A stretch of DNA of 40,202 nt. Source: a virus. Positions 25,692-32,241 of this stretch are shown here, piece after piece. The notes below the pieces were generated by a model, which was not told the origin of the DNA, did not search any database, and saw only the letters and a program-made list of their open reading frames with translations. The translations under genes were made by a program, and so were the position numbers. The stretch's first letter is position 1, and every line of letters begins with the position of its first letter. The DNA lies in the IMG/VR virus record IMGVR_UViG_3300042923_000755, positions 1-40,202 of that record, one strand, 5' to 3'.

Positions 25692-26234
25692 TTAAAATTC
25701 TATTTTTACATCATATCTTTTCTGATTATCTCGCGTAATGTCAGATGAACCGCCTTTATGAGTAAGCCACTTTAAAGTAATCCACTTTATATCCTCAGCA
25801 TGGCCTTTTTTAAGAAAGAAAATAACATCCCCTTCTTTGGTAACACCTTCATATATTTCTCCGCCAATGTCTCCACTTTGTTTCCAATCTGCTGTTAGCT
25901 GTTCTCCAGTGGAAGTAACTAATGTTGCCTGGTCAGGATATGTTGTGAAAGTATTTTTAGTAGTGTTAGTTATTTTAACCTTTAAACCTACTGCTGAAGC
26001 AACACTTCCATCACTCATAGGCACTTTATCGGAAACAGCAATTTTTTCTATCGTAGTTTGTAGACCTTCAAAATCATCAGACCACGTAGCCCCTTCAATC
26101 AACGTCCAAAATTCTAAAACCTTTGGTTCCTGCGCATTGGATGGAGATGGATTTTCAGCTTTATCATTTGAACAACCACCCAAGATCAAAGCAACGACAA
26201 TAGAGGCCGAGGCCAAGAATTTTAGTTTTATCAT
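25692..26234 (-). CDS. Secreted lipoprotein, probable lysogenic-conversion moron
   Basis: 180 aa. A type II signal peptide (MIKLKFLASASIVVALILGG with Cys21) is followed by an Asn/Ser/Pro linker and a beta-sandwich-like domain: GLKVKITNTTKNTFTTYPDQ, TGEQLTADWKQSGDIGGEIY, then IFFLKKGHAEDIKWITLKW. That resembles DUF4352-type immunoglobulin-like lipoprotein domains. It is AT-rich, reads against the late operon, and lies where phages carry superinfection-exclusion or fitness genes. The role is inferred. GGAGGG precedes the ATG. Confidence 0.78.
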   Translation of the reverse strand: MIKLKFLASASIVVALILGGCSNDKAENPSPSNAQEPKVLEFWTLIEGATWSDDFEGLQTTIEKIAVSDKVPMSDGSVASAVGLKVKITNTTKNTFTTYPDQATLVTSTGEQLTADWKQSGDIGGEIYEGVTKEGDVIFFLKKGHAEDIKWITLKWLTHKGGSSDITRDNQKRYDVKIEF

Positions 26235-26309
26235 ATTCCCTCCGCTAAAATGATCTATGAATCAGTTTAGCAGATTTAGGAAAATCAATCTATGTATTTT
26301 ACAAAGAAA

Positions 26310-26336
26310 TGAAGGCCAGCAATGCAGGCCGGCCTT
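26310..26336 (-). terminator. Terminator downstream of hicB1
   Basis: Inverted repeat AAGGCC/GGCCTT around an internal GGCC; on the minus strand it is followed by a T-rich stretch (CATTTCTTTG). It separates the toxin-antitoxin genes from the lipoprotein promoter region. The remaining bases of 26235-26363 hold nothing else I can identify. Confidence 0.5.
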
Positions 26337-26363
26337 CGTCAGATGGGCTACTTCAATTTCCAG

Positions 26364-26783
26364 TTATACACGCTGATTATCAATCCCTAAACTCCGTTTC
26401 AGTCCCTCCTGTAGCACCTGACTAAAATTCAAGTGCTGACGCTCTGCTTCGTCATTTAGCCATTTTGGTACTGTTAGTGTCTTTTTGATTGCTCTGGATT
26501 CCATGGCTGCCCGAACGGTTGGCATCCACACTAATACATCTAAAGCGGCTTCTCCGTCTTCTGCCTGCTTCAGGATAGCATCCAGCGGAGAAGGTTCAGG
26601 AATGGTATCCCCATCTTGTTCCATAACATACATAAATCCTTCTAATGCCTCGCGTGCTGCAGCATGTGCTTCTTCAGCCGTATCACCTGCGGTTAGGCAG
26701 CCGGGAAGATCAGGGAAGCGAACGGAGACTCCTTCTTCAGCCGTATGCAGTAGCGACCAAAAGCGGTATACATCTTTTTTCAT
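26364..26783 (-). CDS. hicB: HicB-family antitoxin, pair 1
   Basis: 139 aa. The N-terminal HicB fold has VRFPDLPGCLTAGDTAEEAH and AREALEGFMYVMEQDGDTIP. The C-terminus (KKTLTVPKWLNDEAERQHLN, FSQVLQEGLKRSL) is a ribbon-helix-helix DNA-binding domain. It neutralises the HicA mRNA interferase and represses the operon. AAGGAGG lies upstream. It is downstream of hicA, separated by 38 bases. Confidence 0.92.
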   Translation of the reverse strand: MKKDVYRFWSLLHTAEEGVSVRFPDLPGCLTAGDTAEEAHAAAREALEGFMYVMEQDGDTIPEPSPLDAILKQAEDGEAALDVLVWMPTVRAAMESRAIKKTLTVPKWLNDEAERQHLNFSQVLQEGLKRSLGIDNQRV

Positions 26784-26821
26784 CTATGGTTTAACCTCCT
26801 TGAGGGGAGGGGCTTGCGCCC

Positions 26822-27010
26822 CTACAACCCTGCTGATTTAAGGATACTTGCTTGAGTCTTTGGAGGAAAGCTTTTTCGTGGGTGCGGCACCGTGATCTTA
26901 CCGGGCTTTGTCGGATGTTTGAAGTAATGATGACTGCCGTTTACTCCGATTTCAAACCATCCGTCCTCTTCAAGTAGTTTTATGATTTCTCTTGAACTGT
27001 ATGCCTTCAT
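26822..27010 (-). CDS. hicA: HicA-family toxin, pair 1
   Basis: 62 aa mRNA interferase with a dsRBD-like fold: SSREIIKLLEEDGWFEIGVN, GSHHYFKHPTKPGKITVPHP. The conserved His of GSHH is present, so the toxin looks intact. The ATG at 27010 has AAGGAGGG seven bases upstream; a longer frame to 27040 has no site. It is preceded by a consensus promoter with inverted-repeat operators. Confidence 0.92.
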   Translation of the reverse strand: MKAYSSREIIKLLEEDGWFEIGVNGSHHYFKHPTKPGKITVPHPRKSFPPKTQASILKSAGL

Positions 27011-27031
27011 CTCAACCCTCCTTATACTTCT

Positions 27032-27076
27032 ATTATACACGTATTTATAGTACGTGTCAACGTATTGATTATACGT
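27032..27076 (-). promoter_or_regulatory. hicAB-1 promoter with inverted-repeat operators
   Basis: Minus-strand TTGACA (27055-27060), a 17-base spacer and TATAAT (27032-27037). ACACGTA-N7-TACGTGT (27037-27057) fills the spacer, and ACGTAT-N5-ATACGT (27060-27076) lies upstream of -35. These are probable HicB binding sites. The half-site TACGTGT next to -10 recurs at the second hicAB promoter. Confidence 0.85.
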
Positions 27077-27133
27077 ATTTCGTTGTTCATGAAAAATACC
27101 TTATCCTAAAGCTTCTTTAATGTAGCATAAGAA

Positions 27134-27170
27134 AGAGCCACCATAGGAATAATTCTGGGTGGCTCTTTTT
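27134..27170 (-). terminator. Terminator downstream of hicB2 (bidirectional)
   Basis: Nine-base stem AGAGCCACC/GGTGGCTCT with T-rich sequence on both strands. It insulates the two hicAB operons. The other bases of 27077-27203 hold no gene that I can see. Confidence 0.8.
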
Positions 27171-27203
27171 AATTTCAATAATTTTCGGCCATCACTGGGC
27201 GGG

Positions 27204-27587
27204 TTATTTTCCGCTCAGTTCCTCACGGAGCGCACGCTGTAACACCTGAGAAAAATTCAATCCAGCAATTTCAGCATCTTCGTTTAAATCGCTAGGGATG
27301 GTCAGTGTCTTTTTGACGTAATTCACCTTTTCATTTAAAACCACACTAGCTACAATTGTCCGCTGGTTGCTTTCAAGTTGTAGGTCATTTAATGGAGTAG
27401 GCAACGGGATTACCTCTTTATCCTCTAGGCGGCTTTCAATGGTGAGTTTCAATACTTCGTTTGCGCGTCTAACGGCTTGCTCCACATTATCTGCCTGGGA
27501 GAGGGCTTCATCCAGATCAGGGAAGGAAATTTCAATGTGCTTATCTGTAAAATTCAAGACCGCAGGATACGTATAGCTTTTCTTCAA
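27204..27587 (-). CDS. HicB-family antitoxin, pair 2
   Basis: 127 aa from a TTG at 27587 with AAGGAAGG nine bases upstream; an in-frame ATG at 27629 lacks a binding site. HIEISFPDLDEALSQADNVE matches the HicB core. The C-terminus (KKTLTIPSDLNEDAEIAGLN, FSQVLQRALREEL) is a ribbon-helix-helix domain close to that of pair 1. The core is more divergent than in pair 1. Confidence 0.88.
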   Translation of the reverse strand: MKKSYTYPAVLNFTDKHIEISFPDLDEALSQADNVEQAVRRANEVLKLTIESRLEDKEVIPLPTPLNDLQLESNQRTIVASVVLNEKVNYVKKTLTIPSDLNEDAEIAGLNFSQVLQRALREELSGK

Positions 27588-27602
27588 TTGTATACACCTT
27601 CC

Positions 27603-27626
27603 TTTTTGATTTTTAAAAATCAAAAT
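27603..27626. repeat. AT-rich palindrome between hicA2 and hicB2
   Basis: TTGATTTTTAAAAATCAA and flanks form a perfect AT palindrome just upstream of the hicB2 ribosome binding site. It could fold in the mRNA and tune antitoxin translation or stability. Inference only. Confidence 0.5.
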
Positions 27627-27665
27627 CATTATATATTTATTTATTAAAAAGAGTAAAAGGGGGGG

Positions 27666-27860
27666 CTAGAATTTCAGCCCCGTCTTTTTCTCTATATCCT
27701 TTAGGATATGTATTGCAACATCTTTGACCGGGTGGGTTATGGTAACCTTCCCTTTAATGGTCGGGTGTTTGAGTTGGAAGTGATCGCCCACGGAGTGTAC
27801 TTTATACCACCCGTTTTCATTCAGTATCCTTAACACCTCTCTTGAAGAGTAACTCTTCAT
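27666..27860 (-). CDS. HicA-family toxin, pair 2
   Basis: 64 aa: SSREVLRILNENGWYKVHSV, GDHFQLKHPTIKGKVTITHP. It aligns along its length with HicA of pair 1. The catalytic region reads GDHF instead of GSHH; the His is kept, but the preceding Ser is Asp, so activity may differ. The ATG at 27860 follows AGGAGGTGAGGGAAAGG. Confidence 0.88.
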   Translation of the reverse strand: MKSYSSREVLRILNENGWYKVHSVGDHFQLKHPTIKGKVTITHPVKDVAIHILKDIEKKTGLKF

Positions 27861-27883
27861 CCTTTCCCTCACCTCCTAATAAT

Positions 27884-27912
27884 ATTATAACACGTATCAG
27901 TACGTACTGCAA
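27884..27912 (-). promoter_or_regulatory. hicAB-2 promoter with operator
   Basis: Minus-strand TTGCAG, a 17-base spacer and TATAAT. The spacer holds ACGTA-N4-TACGT (27892-27905), and TACGTGT abuts the -10 exactly as in pair 1. Confidence 0.83.
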
Positions 27913-27967
27913 GGAATTATGTGAATTAGGTTATGCTCAGGAAAATTTTCCTCCCCATCTATATGTC

Positions 27968-28013
27968 TTGAAATAAGAACATTTATTCGTATATAATACA
28001 GGAACAAACGTTC
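27968..28013 (+). promoter_or_regulatory. Sigma-A promoter with LexA (SOS) box for the YolD-like gene
   Basis: TTGAAA (27968-27973), an 18-base spacer, TATAAT (27992-27997), then GAACAAACGTTC (28002-28013) over the expected transcription start. The last element fits the Firmicute LexA/DinR consensus GAACRNRYGTTC at every defined position, so the gene is probably SOS-induced. Confidence 0.82.
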
Positions 28014-28028
28014 GGGAGGATGATGCAA

Positions 28029-28301
28029 ATGACAGCTATACCCAAACCATCGAGCAAACGAAAAAATGACGACCGCCCCAAGCTGGATGAATTCACACAG
28101 CAGGAAATCGCTGAAAGACTCCAGGAAGCAAAGCAGACGGATAAACCTTTAATTTTACTCGTTTACAAACAAGGAGCTATTCAGGGGACAGTTGAAAAAC
28201 TTGATGGTGACAAGCAGTTAATTCATATTCGGCAGGGTTATAATGATACTGTAAAGATACCGTTCCGAGACATTTTGAAAGTGGAGGACCCAGCTTATTA
28301 A
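28029..28301 (+). CDS. YolD-like protein, SOS-regulated
   Basis: 90 aa. The C-terminal half (ILLVYKQGAIQGTVEKLDGD, HIRQGYNDTVKIPFRDILKV) matches the YolD-like family, whose members in Bacillus accompany Y-family polymerases and are DNA-damage inducible. No polymerase gene is adjacent, so this is an orphan, possibly acting with a host Y-polymerase. GGGAGG lies nine bases before ATG 28029; ATGs at 28020 and 28023 are too close. It is convergent with the integrase across the attP region. Confidence 0.75.
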   Translation: MTAIPKPSSKRKNDDRPKLDEFTQQEIAERLQEAKQTDKPLILLVYKQGAIQGTVEKLDGDKQLIHIRQGYNDTVKIPFRDILKVEDPAY

Positions 28302-28309
28302 GCGTGAGT

Positions 28310-28334
28310 CCGTGACCATATCCTGACCATATTT
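28310..28334 (+). repeat. 25-bp direct repeat, copy 1 (putative integrase arm sites)
   Basis: Exact match to 28560-28584. Internal tandem TGACCATATCC/TGACCATATTT. Confidence 0.85.
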
Positions 28335-28559
28335 GCATCTGAACTAATCGGAATTAATCGAAATCAAAAACGAAAAACTACCTATTATATGCGGAAATCG
28401 GAACTAATCGAAAAACGTTATTTAAGAACGTAAGAAATACGGCCTCAAGGCTGCTCGTCGTGCACCTCAGTTCTCGAAACGTTAAGAACCGCATAGCATC
28501 AACGGATTTCAGCCCTTGGCCCTCGTGGTCAGGGGCTTTAATTTTGCCCTCTGTAATGG

Positions 28560-28584
28560 CCGTGACCATATCCTGACCATATTT
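28560..28584 (+). repeat. 25-bp direct repeat, copy 2 (putative integrase arm sites)
   Basis: Exact match to 28310-28334; ends four bases before the integrase stop codon. Confidence 0.85.
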
Positions 28585-28588
28585 ACTT

Positions 28589-29797
28589 TTAATCCGTAGT
28601 ATCATTGTCCCGTTCCCCTAATGCGACCACATTTGAACCGGTGATTGGATCATCTTTATCCATGAACTCCTCAAAGCGATTTGACCCTTTTTCTTTCACG
28701 CCTTTGGTTACGTGGGTGTAGACGTTCATGGTCATTTTGATATCTGAATGGCCTAAGATGTATTGAACTTCCTTAATTGATGCACCAGCCTCAAACTGCA
28801 ACGAAGCATGGGTATGCCGCAGCCCATGAACCGTAACTGAGTGCAGGTTATGCTTCATTATTAATGCTTCCAGCAGATCATTTAAATAAGCCAGCCTGAG
28901 CGGAGTTACACCATCCTCCCGCGTAAACAGGAATTTAATCGCCCCGTTTCGACCATCGGCTAATTGCTGTTTCTTTTGCATTGTAAGGAGCCGTTTCCAA
29001 AGTTGAAGGGTTTTCTTGTCTGCTGGTAAAACACGCCGTGAAGCGGGCGTCTTTGAGGTTAGAACGTAATACTTACCGTCCTCCCAGTATAGAGTTTTAT
29101 TCAGAGAGACTTGCTTTTGAGGGAAATTTATATCTGTCTCTCCAAGTGCCAGCATCTCACCTTTACGCGGCCCCCTGTATATCAGTGTGTGAAACATTAC
29201 GTAATCTCGAAAAGAACATTCAGCGGCTGCAATAGCAAGAAATTTCTTTACCTCGTGCTTTTCCCAGAAGTTTCGCTCCTCTTCTTCCGGGGCGAAATGT
29301 TGCTCTTCTGCTTTTGGAATTTTGACTTTTTTCATTGGGTTTGTTTTTATAACGTCATTTTCAATTGCAAATTCAAAAATTTGGTTAGCATACATCTTCA
29401 TATTGTCAACGGTCTTTATCTTTTCGGCCATCTTGATAACTACTTCCTGGCAGTATTTCTTAGTGATGTCTTTCATTTTAATTTTGCCGAAGTGGGGAAG
29501 AAGCTGCTGCTTGAATTTTGATTTAACCGCTCTACGTGTTGGCGGCTTCCAGTTAGGTGAATTTGTTTTTGACCACAATAGGTAAACATCCTCAAATGTA
29601 GATTCTTTATCTTTTAGAAATGTTCCTTGGTGAATTTCTGTTTCGGTTTGAGCTGCGTGTAATTGAGCCTCTTTCTTGGTTTTAAAACCGCGTTTCGTTG
29701 AAGGCTTGGCCTTTCCAGTGATAGGATCTATAGGACCGTAATACTTGTACATCCAGCGGGTACCGTCTTTGGTGTCGTATTTCTGAAAGCTGGCCAA
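28589..29797 (-). CDS. int: Tyrosine-type site-specific integrase
   Basis: 402 aa. The N-terminal arm-binding domain (MASFQKYDTKDGTRWMYKYY) is AP2-like, a SAM-like core-binding domain covers about 65-160, and the catalytic domain runs from about 185. Catalytic residues are Arg211 (RGPRKGE), His324 and Arg327 (VHGLRH), His350 (LGHSD) and Tyr360 (NVYTHV). TTG 29797 has AAGGAG eight bases upstream and gives the usual MASFQKY start; GTG 29806 abuts that site. It is transcribed away from the repressor. Confidence 0.94.
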   Translation of the reverse strand: MASFQKYDTKDGTRWMYKYYGPIDPITGKAKPSTKRGFKTKKEAQLHAAQTETEIHQGTFLKDKESTFEDVYLLWSKTNSPNWKPPTRRAVKSKFKQQLLPHFGKIKMKDITKKYCQEVVIKMAEKIKTVDNMKMYANQIFEFAIENDVIKTNPMKKVKIPKAEEQHFAPEEEERNFWEKHEVKKFLAIAAAECSFRDYVMFHTLIYRGPRKGEMLALGETDINFPQKQVSLNKTLYWEDGKYYVLTSKTPASRRVLPADKKTLQLWKRLLTMQKKQQLADGRNGAIKFLFTREDGVTPLRLAYLNDLLEALIMKHNLHSVTVHGLRHTHASLQFEAGASIKEVQYILGHSDIKMTMNVYTHVTKGVKEKGSNRFEEFMDKDDPITGSNVVALGERDNDTTD

Positions 29798-29809
29798 AAT
29801 CCTCACTCC

Positions 29810-30694
29810 TTACCATGATAAGTTTCGGTTCATAACTTGATCCCGGGAAATTTTCATTTCAACATCGTTCATCTGAATAATAAAGCAATTTTGCTTTAAC
29901 CCATGCCTGTACAAAAGCTGATGGACCTGCAGTGTAACTTTACCGTCAAAACAGATGACGTCACTGCTGAGGGCCGGCACACATTCAATTCTTTGTATTT
30001 CCTCTAAATCAATTTCTGCATGACGTTCCCCGATAGGTAATTCAATTTCCCGGCAGTTCATAAGGGTCCATTCGTCTAAGGTTACAACAAGCTGTGAAGG
30101 ACCGTCAGATATACCGGAGGGGTCATAGTAAACTGCAAACTCCACTGATTTACTCCTGACTGTTTTCACCTCCTTTCTTGCTTGGTATGTAGCCGATGTC
30201 TCTGCACACATCAGTGCTTCAAACTCTCGACGTAAAATTTGCTCATACCGTTTACGTGCTTGTTCCATACTTACAGAAAAAGTTGAGGAAATTTGTTTAA
30301 TAGCTTGTCCATGATCCGGGGGAAGATTTAATTCCTTAATCATGAAGAAGGGGAGGGAAGCGTAAAGAACAAACAATTCTGCATCTTCTTCTTGATATTG
30401 AACAAAAGGAGAAGGTAAGGTTGTTTGATTGCCTGCGTGCCTTAGTAAATGACATAGCTCATGGAGGAAATCTTTCCTCAACTCTGAACCGGATTTGCGT
30501 TGATTAAGAAAAATAATTTTTTTCCCGGATTTAGTTTCATGAGAAAGGCTATCTGAATCAAATGACACAACGGAAATTCCCAGTTTATTGGCTATAAAGT
30601 CTACGGTTATATCCTCTGGAACCATAATGCCATTGCTTATATAGAGTTGTTCGACATAATGTTCAAGATGAGTTTTTTTGTAATATTTGTACAT
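29810..30694 (-). CDS. ImmA/IrrE-family metallopeptidase
   Basis: 294 aa. FLHELCHLLRHAG (about 79-91) is the zinc-binding HExxH motif of ImmA/IrrE proteases, which cleave phage or element repressors to start induction. A C-terminal part of about 130 residues has no clear family. It lies between integrase and repressor, the usual place for an anti-repressor protease. AGGGGGACGTT precedes the ATG. Confidence 0.87.
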   Translation of the reverse strand: MYKYYKKTHLEHYVEQLYISNGIMVPEDITVDFIANKLGISVVSFDSDSLSHETKSGKKIIFLNQRKSGSELRKDFLHELCHLLRHAGNQTTLPSPFVQYQEEDAELFVLYASLPFFMIKELNLPPDHGQAIKQISSTFSVSMEQARKRYEQILRREFEALMCAETSATYQARKEVKTVRSKSVEFAVYYDPSGISDGPSQLVVTLDEWTLMNCREIELPIGERHAEIDLEEIQRIECVPALSSDVICFDGKVTLQVHQLLYRHGLKQNCFIIQMNDVEMKISRDQVMNRNLSW

Positions 30695-30769
30695 AACGTC
30701 CCCCTATGCAGATCGTATGTTCGTATGTATGGGTATGTAGAATCAGCCTGTTAGCTGAAGCTACAGAAA

Positions 30770-31141
30770 TTATTTATCGTCTTCAGAAGCGCGTTTAATA
30801 ATCTCCCAGACTTTCCGTAAATCCTTGATTCTTTCCTCAGGAGCTTTCAACAATTCTTTAAAAAACAAATTGTTATCAGGATCATTGATAAAGGCTTCAA
30901 ACTCAGTTTGATCCTTAGTTTTATTGTCTGATGAACTTTCAAGAAGGGAATCTATAGAAACATCAAAAAAATCGGCAATTATCCGAACAGCTTCCATTTT
31001 AGGGTCAGTTAAGTTATTTTCCCAACGAGAAACCATACTCTTACTAAAAGTAGTATTGTATCTATTGTTAATTTCGTTTACGAACTGGTCAATACTCAAT
31101 TTTCTATCTGACCTAAGTTTCTTTAAGAGATCACCAAACAT
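30770..31141 (-). CDS. CI-like lysogeny repressor (XRE family)
   Basis: 123 aa. The N-terminal helix-turn-helix spans about 1-67 (MFGDLLKKLRSDRKLSIDQF, SKSMVSRWENNLTDPKMEAV). The C-terminal half is acidic and helical and probably dimerises or is the protease target. It has no RecA-type autocleavage domain, consistent with the neighbouring ImmA-like protease doing that job. It diverges from the Cro-like gene across operator sites. Confidence 0.87.
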   Translation of the reverse strand: MFGDLLKKLRSDRKLSIDQFVNEINNRYNTTFSKSMVSRWENNLTDPKMEAVRIIADFFDVSIDSLLESSSDNKTKDQTEFEAFINDPDNNLFFKELLKAPEERIKDLRKVWEIIKRASEDDK

Positions 31142-31191
31142 GAACTATCCCCCTAAATAATATTATGCTTATCTAATATGATACACAGATA

Positions 31192-31207
31192 GTTCCTATT
31201 ATGCAAC
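31192..31207. promoter_or_regulatory. Operator-like site O1
   Basis: GTTCCTATTATGCAAC, 13 of 16 positions shared with GTTCCTTTTAAGGAAC. It lies near the expected repressor promoter. Confidence 0.55.
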
Positions 31208-31222
31208 AAATATATAAACTTT

Positions 31223-31238
31223 ATTCCTTTACGGGAAC
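31223..31238. promoter_or_regulatory. Operator-like site O2
   Basis: ATTCCTTTACGGGAAC, an imperfect copy of the palindrome, 31 bases (about three helical turns) from O1 and just upstream of the early -35. Confidence 0.65.
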
Positions 31239-31247
31239 AAAAATGTA

Positions 31248-31276
31248 TTGACATAGTTTATTTACTCGTTTAATCT
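31248..31276 (+). promoter_or_regulatory. Early promoter PR for the Cro-like gene
   Basis: TTGACA (31248-31253), a 17-base spacer and TAATCT (31271-31276). It is flanked by O2 upstream and O3 downstream, so repressor bound at either site should block it. Confidence 0.85.
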
Positions 31277-31282
31277 GATGTT

Positions 31283-31298
31283 GTTCCTTAAAAGGAAC
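31283..31298. promoter_or_regulatory. Operator O3, perfect palindrome
   Basis: GTTCCTTAAAAGGAAC, arms GTTCCTT/AAGGAAC, placed over the transcription start of PR. Confidence 0.82.
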
Positions 31299-31314
31299 GT
31301 GAGGAGGGGATGAC

Positions 31315-31584
31315 GTGGCAGGTATGTCACCAAAGATAGTCAGAAGAAGGCAACCTTATAGCAAAATTAAGGTTTATCTGTATCAAAATAATATTCCGCA
31401 GGTTGAAGTTGGTGCGGCTATCGGTAAGACCAGCAGCGCAATTAATCAAAAACTGAACGGAACTGGAGGTGATTTTTCACTAAGCGAAGCAAGAATACTA
31501 TGTGAGAAATTCGGCATACCAAAGGAATTTTTTTTTGAATTGGACGTTCCTTTTAAGGAACGAAATAAACTGGATGGTGAATAA
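31315..31584 (+). CDS. Cro-like XRE regulator (DUF739-like)
   Basis: 89 aa. Helix-turn-helix YSKIKVYLYQNNIPQVEVGA, AIGKTSSAINQKLNGTGGDF, then SLSEARILCEKFGIPKEFFF matches small Cro-type regulators of Firmicute phages. GTG start with AGGAGG seven bases upstream. Its 3' end contains a perfect copy of the operator palindrome (31546-31561) that encodes VPFKERN. Confidence 0.85.
   Translation: MAGMSPKIVRRRQPYSKIKVYLYQNNIPQVEVGAAIGKTSSAINQKLNGTGGDFSLSEARILCEKFGIPKEFFFELDVPFKERNKLDGE
31546..31561. promoter_or_regulatory. Operator O4 inside the cro coding end
   Basis: GTTCCTTTTAAGGAAC, a perfect palindrome 263 bases from O3. It may act as a roadblock or a looping partner site. Confidence 0.75.
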
Positions 31585-31586
31585 AT

Positions 31587-31919
31587 ATGGATTCTCCAAT
31601 CATTCAAGTAGTGATTGACCCTGAATATGTCCGGCAACTAACTGAAGCTGAGATCAAAAGACAAATCCAAGAAAACAGCCCAGGCGTATGGTGGGATATG
31701 AAGAGACTCGAAGCAGAAACATGTCGTAAGCGTGATTGGCTCCTTGCAAACATCTTATTGAACCCAAGCTTCAAGCAAGACATGTACCTTTGCTCAAATG
31801 GTGGTGAAGGTGGGCGCTGGATGTTTCGTGCTTCTGAAATGAGCAGGTTTCTGGATACGAATTTTGAGGCGTTAAATAAATCGCGCTCTAAGATCGCCCG
31901 TTCAAATCAGCTCACCTAA
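31587..31919 (+). CDS. DUF771-like early protein
   Basis: 110 aa. Pattern QVVIDPEYVRQLTEAEIKRQ, then PGVWWDMKRLEAETCRKRDW, WMFRASEMSRFLDTNF is that of DUF771 proteins, which follow cro in many Firmicute phages and are thought to bind DNA. Function unproven. Starts two bases after the cro stop, so they are co-transcribed from PR. Confidence 0.78.
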   Translation: MDSPIIQVVIDPEYVRQLTEAEIKRQIQENSPGVWWDMKRLEAETCRKRDWLLANILLNPSFKQDMYLCSNGGEGGRWMFRASEMSRFLDTNFEALNKSRSKIARSNQLT

Positions 31920-31926
31920 TCACATC

Positions 31927-31935
31927 TTATCCACA
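31927..31935 (+). other. DnaA box
   Basis: TTATCCACA, a perfect consensus DnaA-binding site in the gap between the DUF771-like gene and the next small gene. Two more lie at 33829-33848. Confidence 0.6.
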
Positions 31936-31959
31936 ATTTACCGAGAAGGAGGGGGAACA

Positions 31960-32178
31960 ATGTTCAGACGACAGGCTAAAAAGAAGAAGGCCGCCAGAAT
32001 GACGACCTTCGCACCTAAAATTATCATTTCATTATCGAATTCAGGCACACCGCCGGGTATTGCTGAATTTGAAAAAGCGGTTCAGCAATCTGTGGAACGA
32101 AATTTAAAGAGCACAGCGGCGAATGTTTCAGAATTGATCCGGACTGGGAAGCTCACTCCGAATGAAGCAAGGGTATAA
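31960..32178 (+). CDS. Small basic early protein of unknown function
   Basis: 72 aa. Very basic N-terminus (MFRRQAKKKKAARMTTF) followed by AEFEKAVQQSVERNLKSTAA and SELIRTGKLTPNEARV. No family recognised. GAAGGAGGGGG precedes the ATG. It may be a small nucleic-acid-binding protein. The 63 bases after it, up to 32241, hold nothing I can identify. Confidence 0.7.
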   Translation: MFRRQAKKKKAARMTTFAPKIIISLSNSGTPPGIAEFEKAVQQSVERNLKSTAANVSELIRTGKLTPNEARV

Positions 32179-32241
32179 CTAGGGTTTTCTTCCGGTCCCC
32201 AATTCAGAATTTAACGAAAAATTATTACAAAAGAGCATAAA

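Larger units (their letters stand above)
28302..28588. other. Candidate attP region between yolD-like and integrase genes
   Basis: A 287-base gene-poor stretch beside the integrase. A 25-base direct repeat (CCGTGACCATATCCTGACCA, then TATTT) lies at 28310-28334 and again at 28560-28584; each copy holds two TGACCATAT units 11 bases apart. These look like paired arm sites flanking a core. Further repeats are the (G)AACTAATCG(G/A)AA motifs near 28342-28415. The core itself cannot be fixed without the bacterial junctions. Confidence 0.6.

Noticed and set aside
28378-28605. A 75-codon minus-strand open frame starting inside the integrase end and running through the attP region
   Set aside because: It contains the arm-site repeat, has no clear Shine-Dalgarno site, and matches no pattern I know; more likely chance coding across the attachment region.
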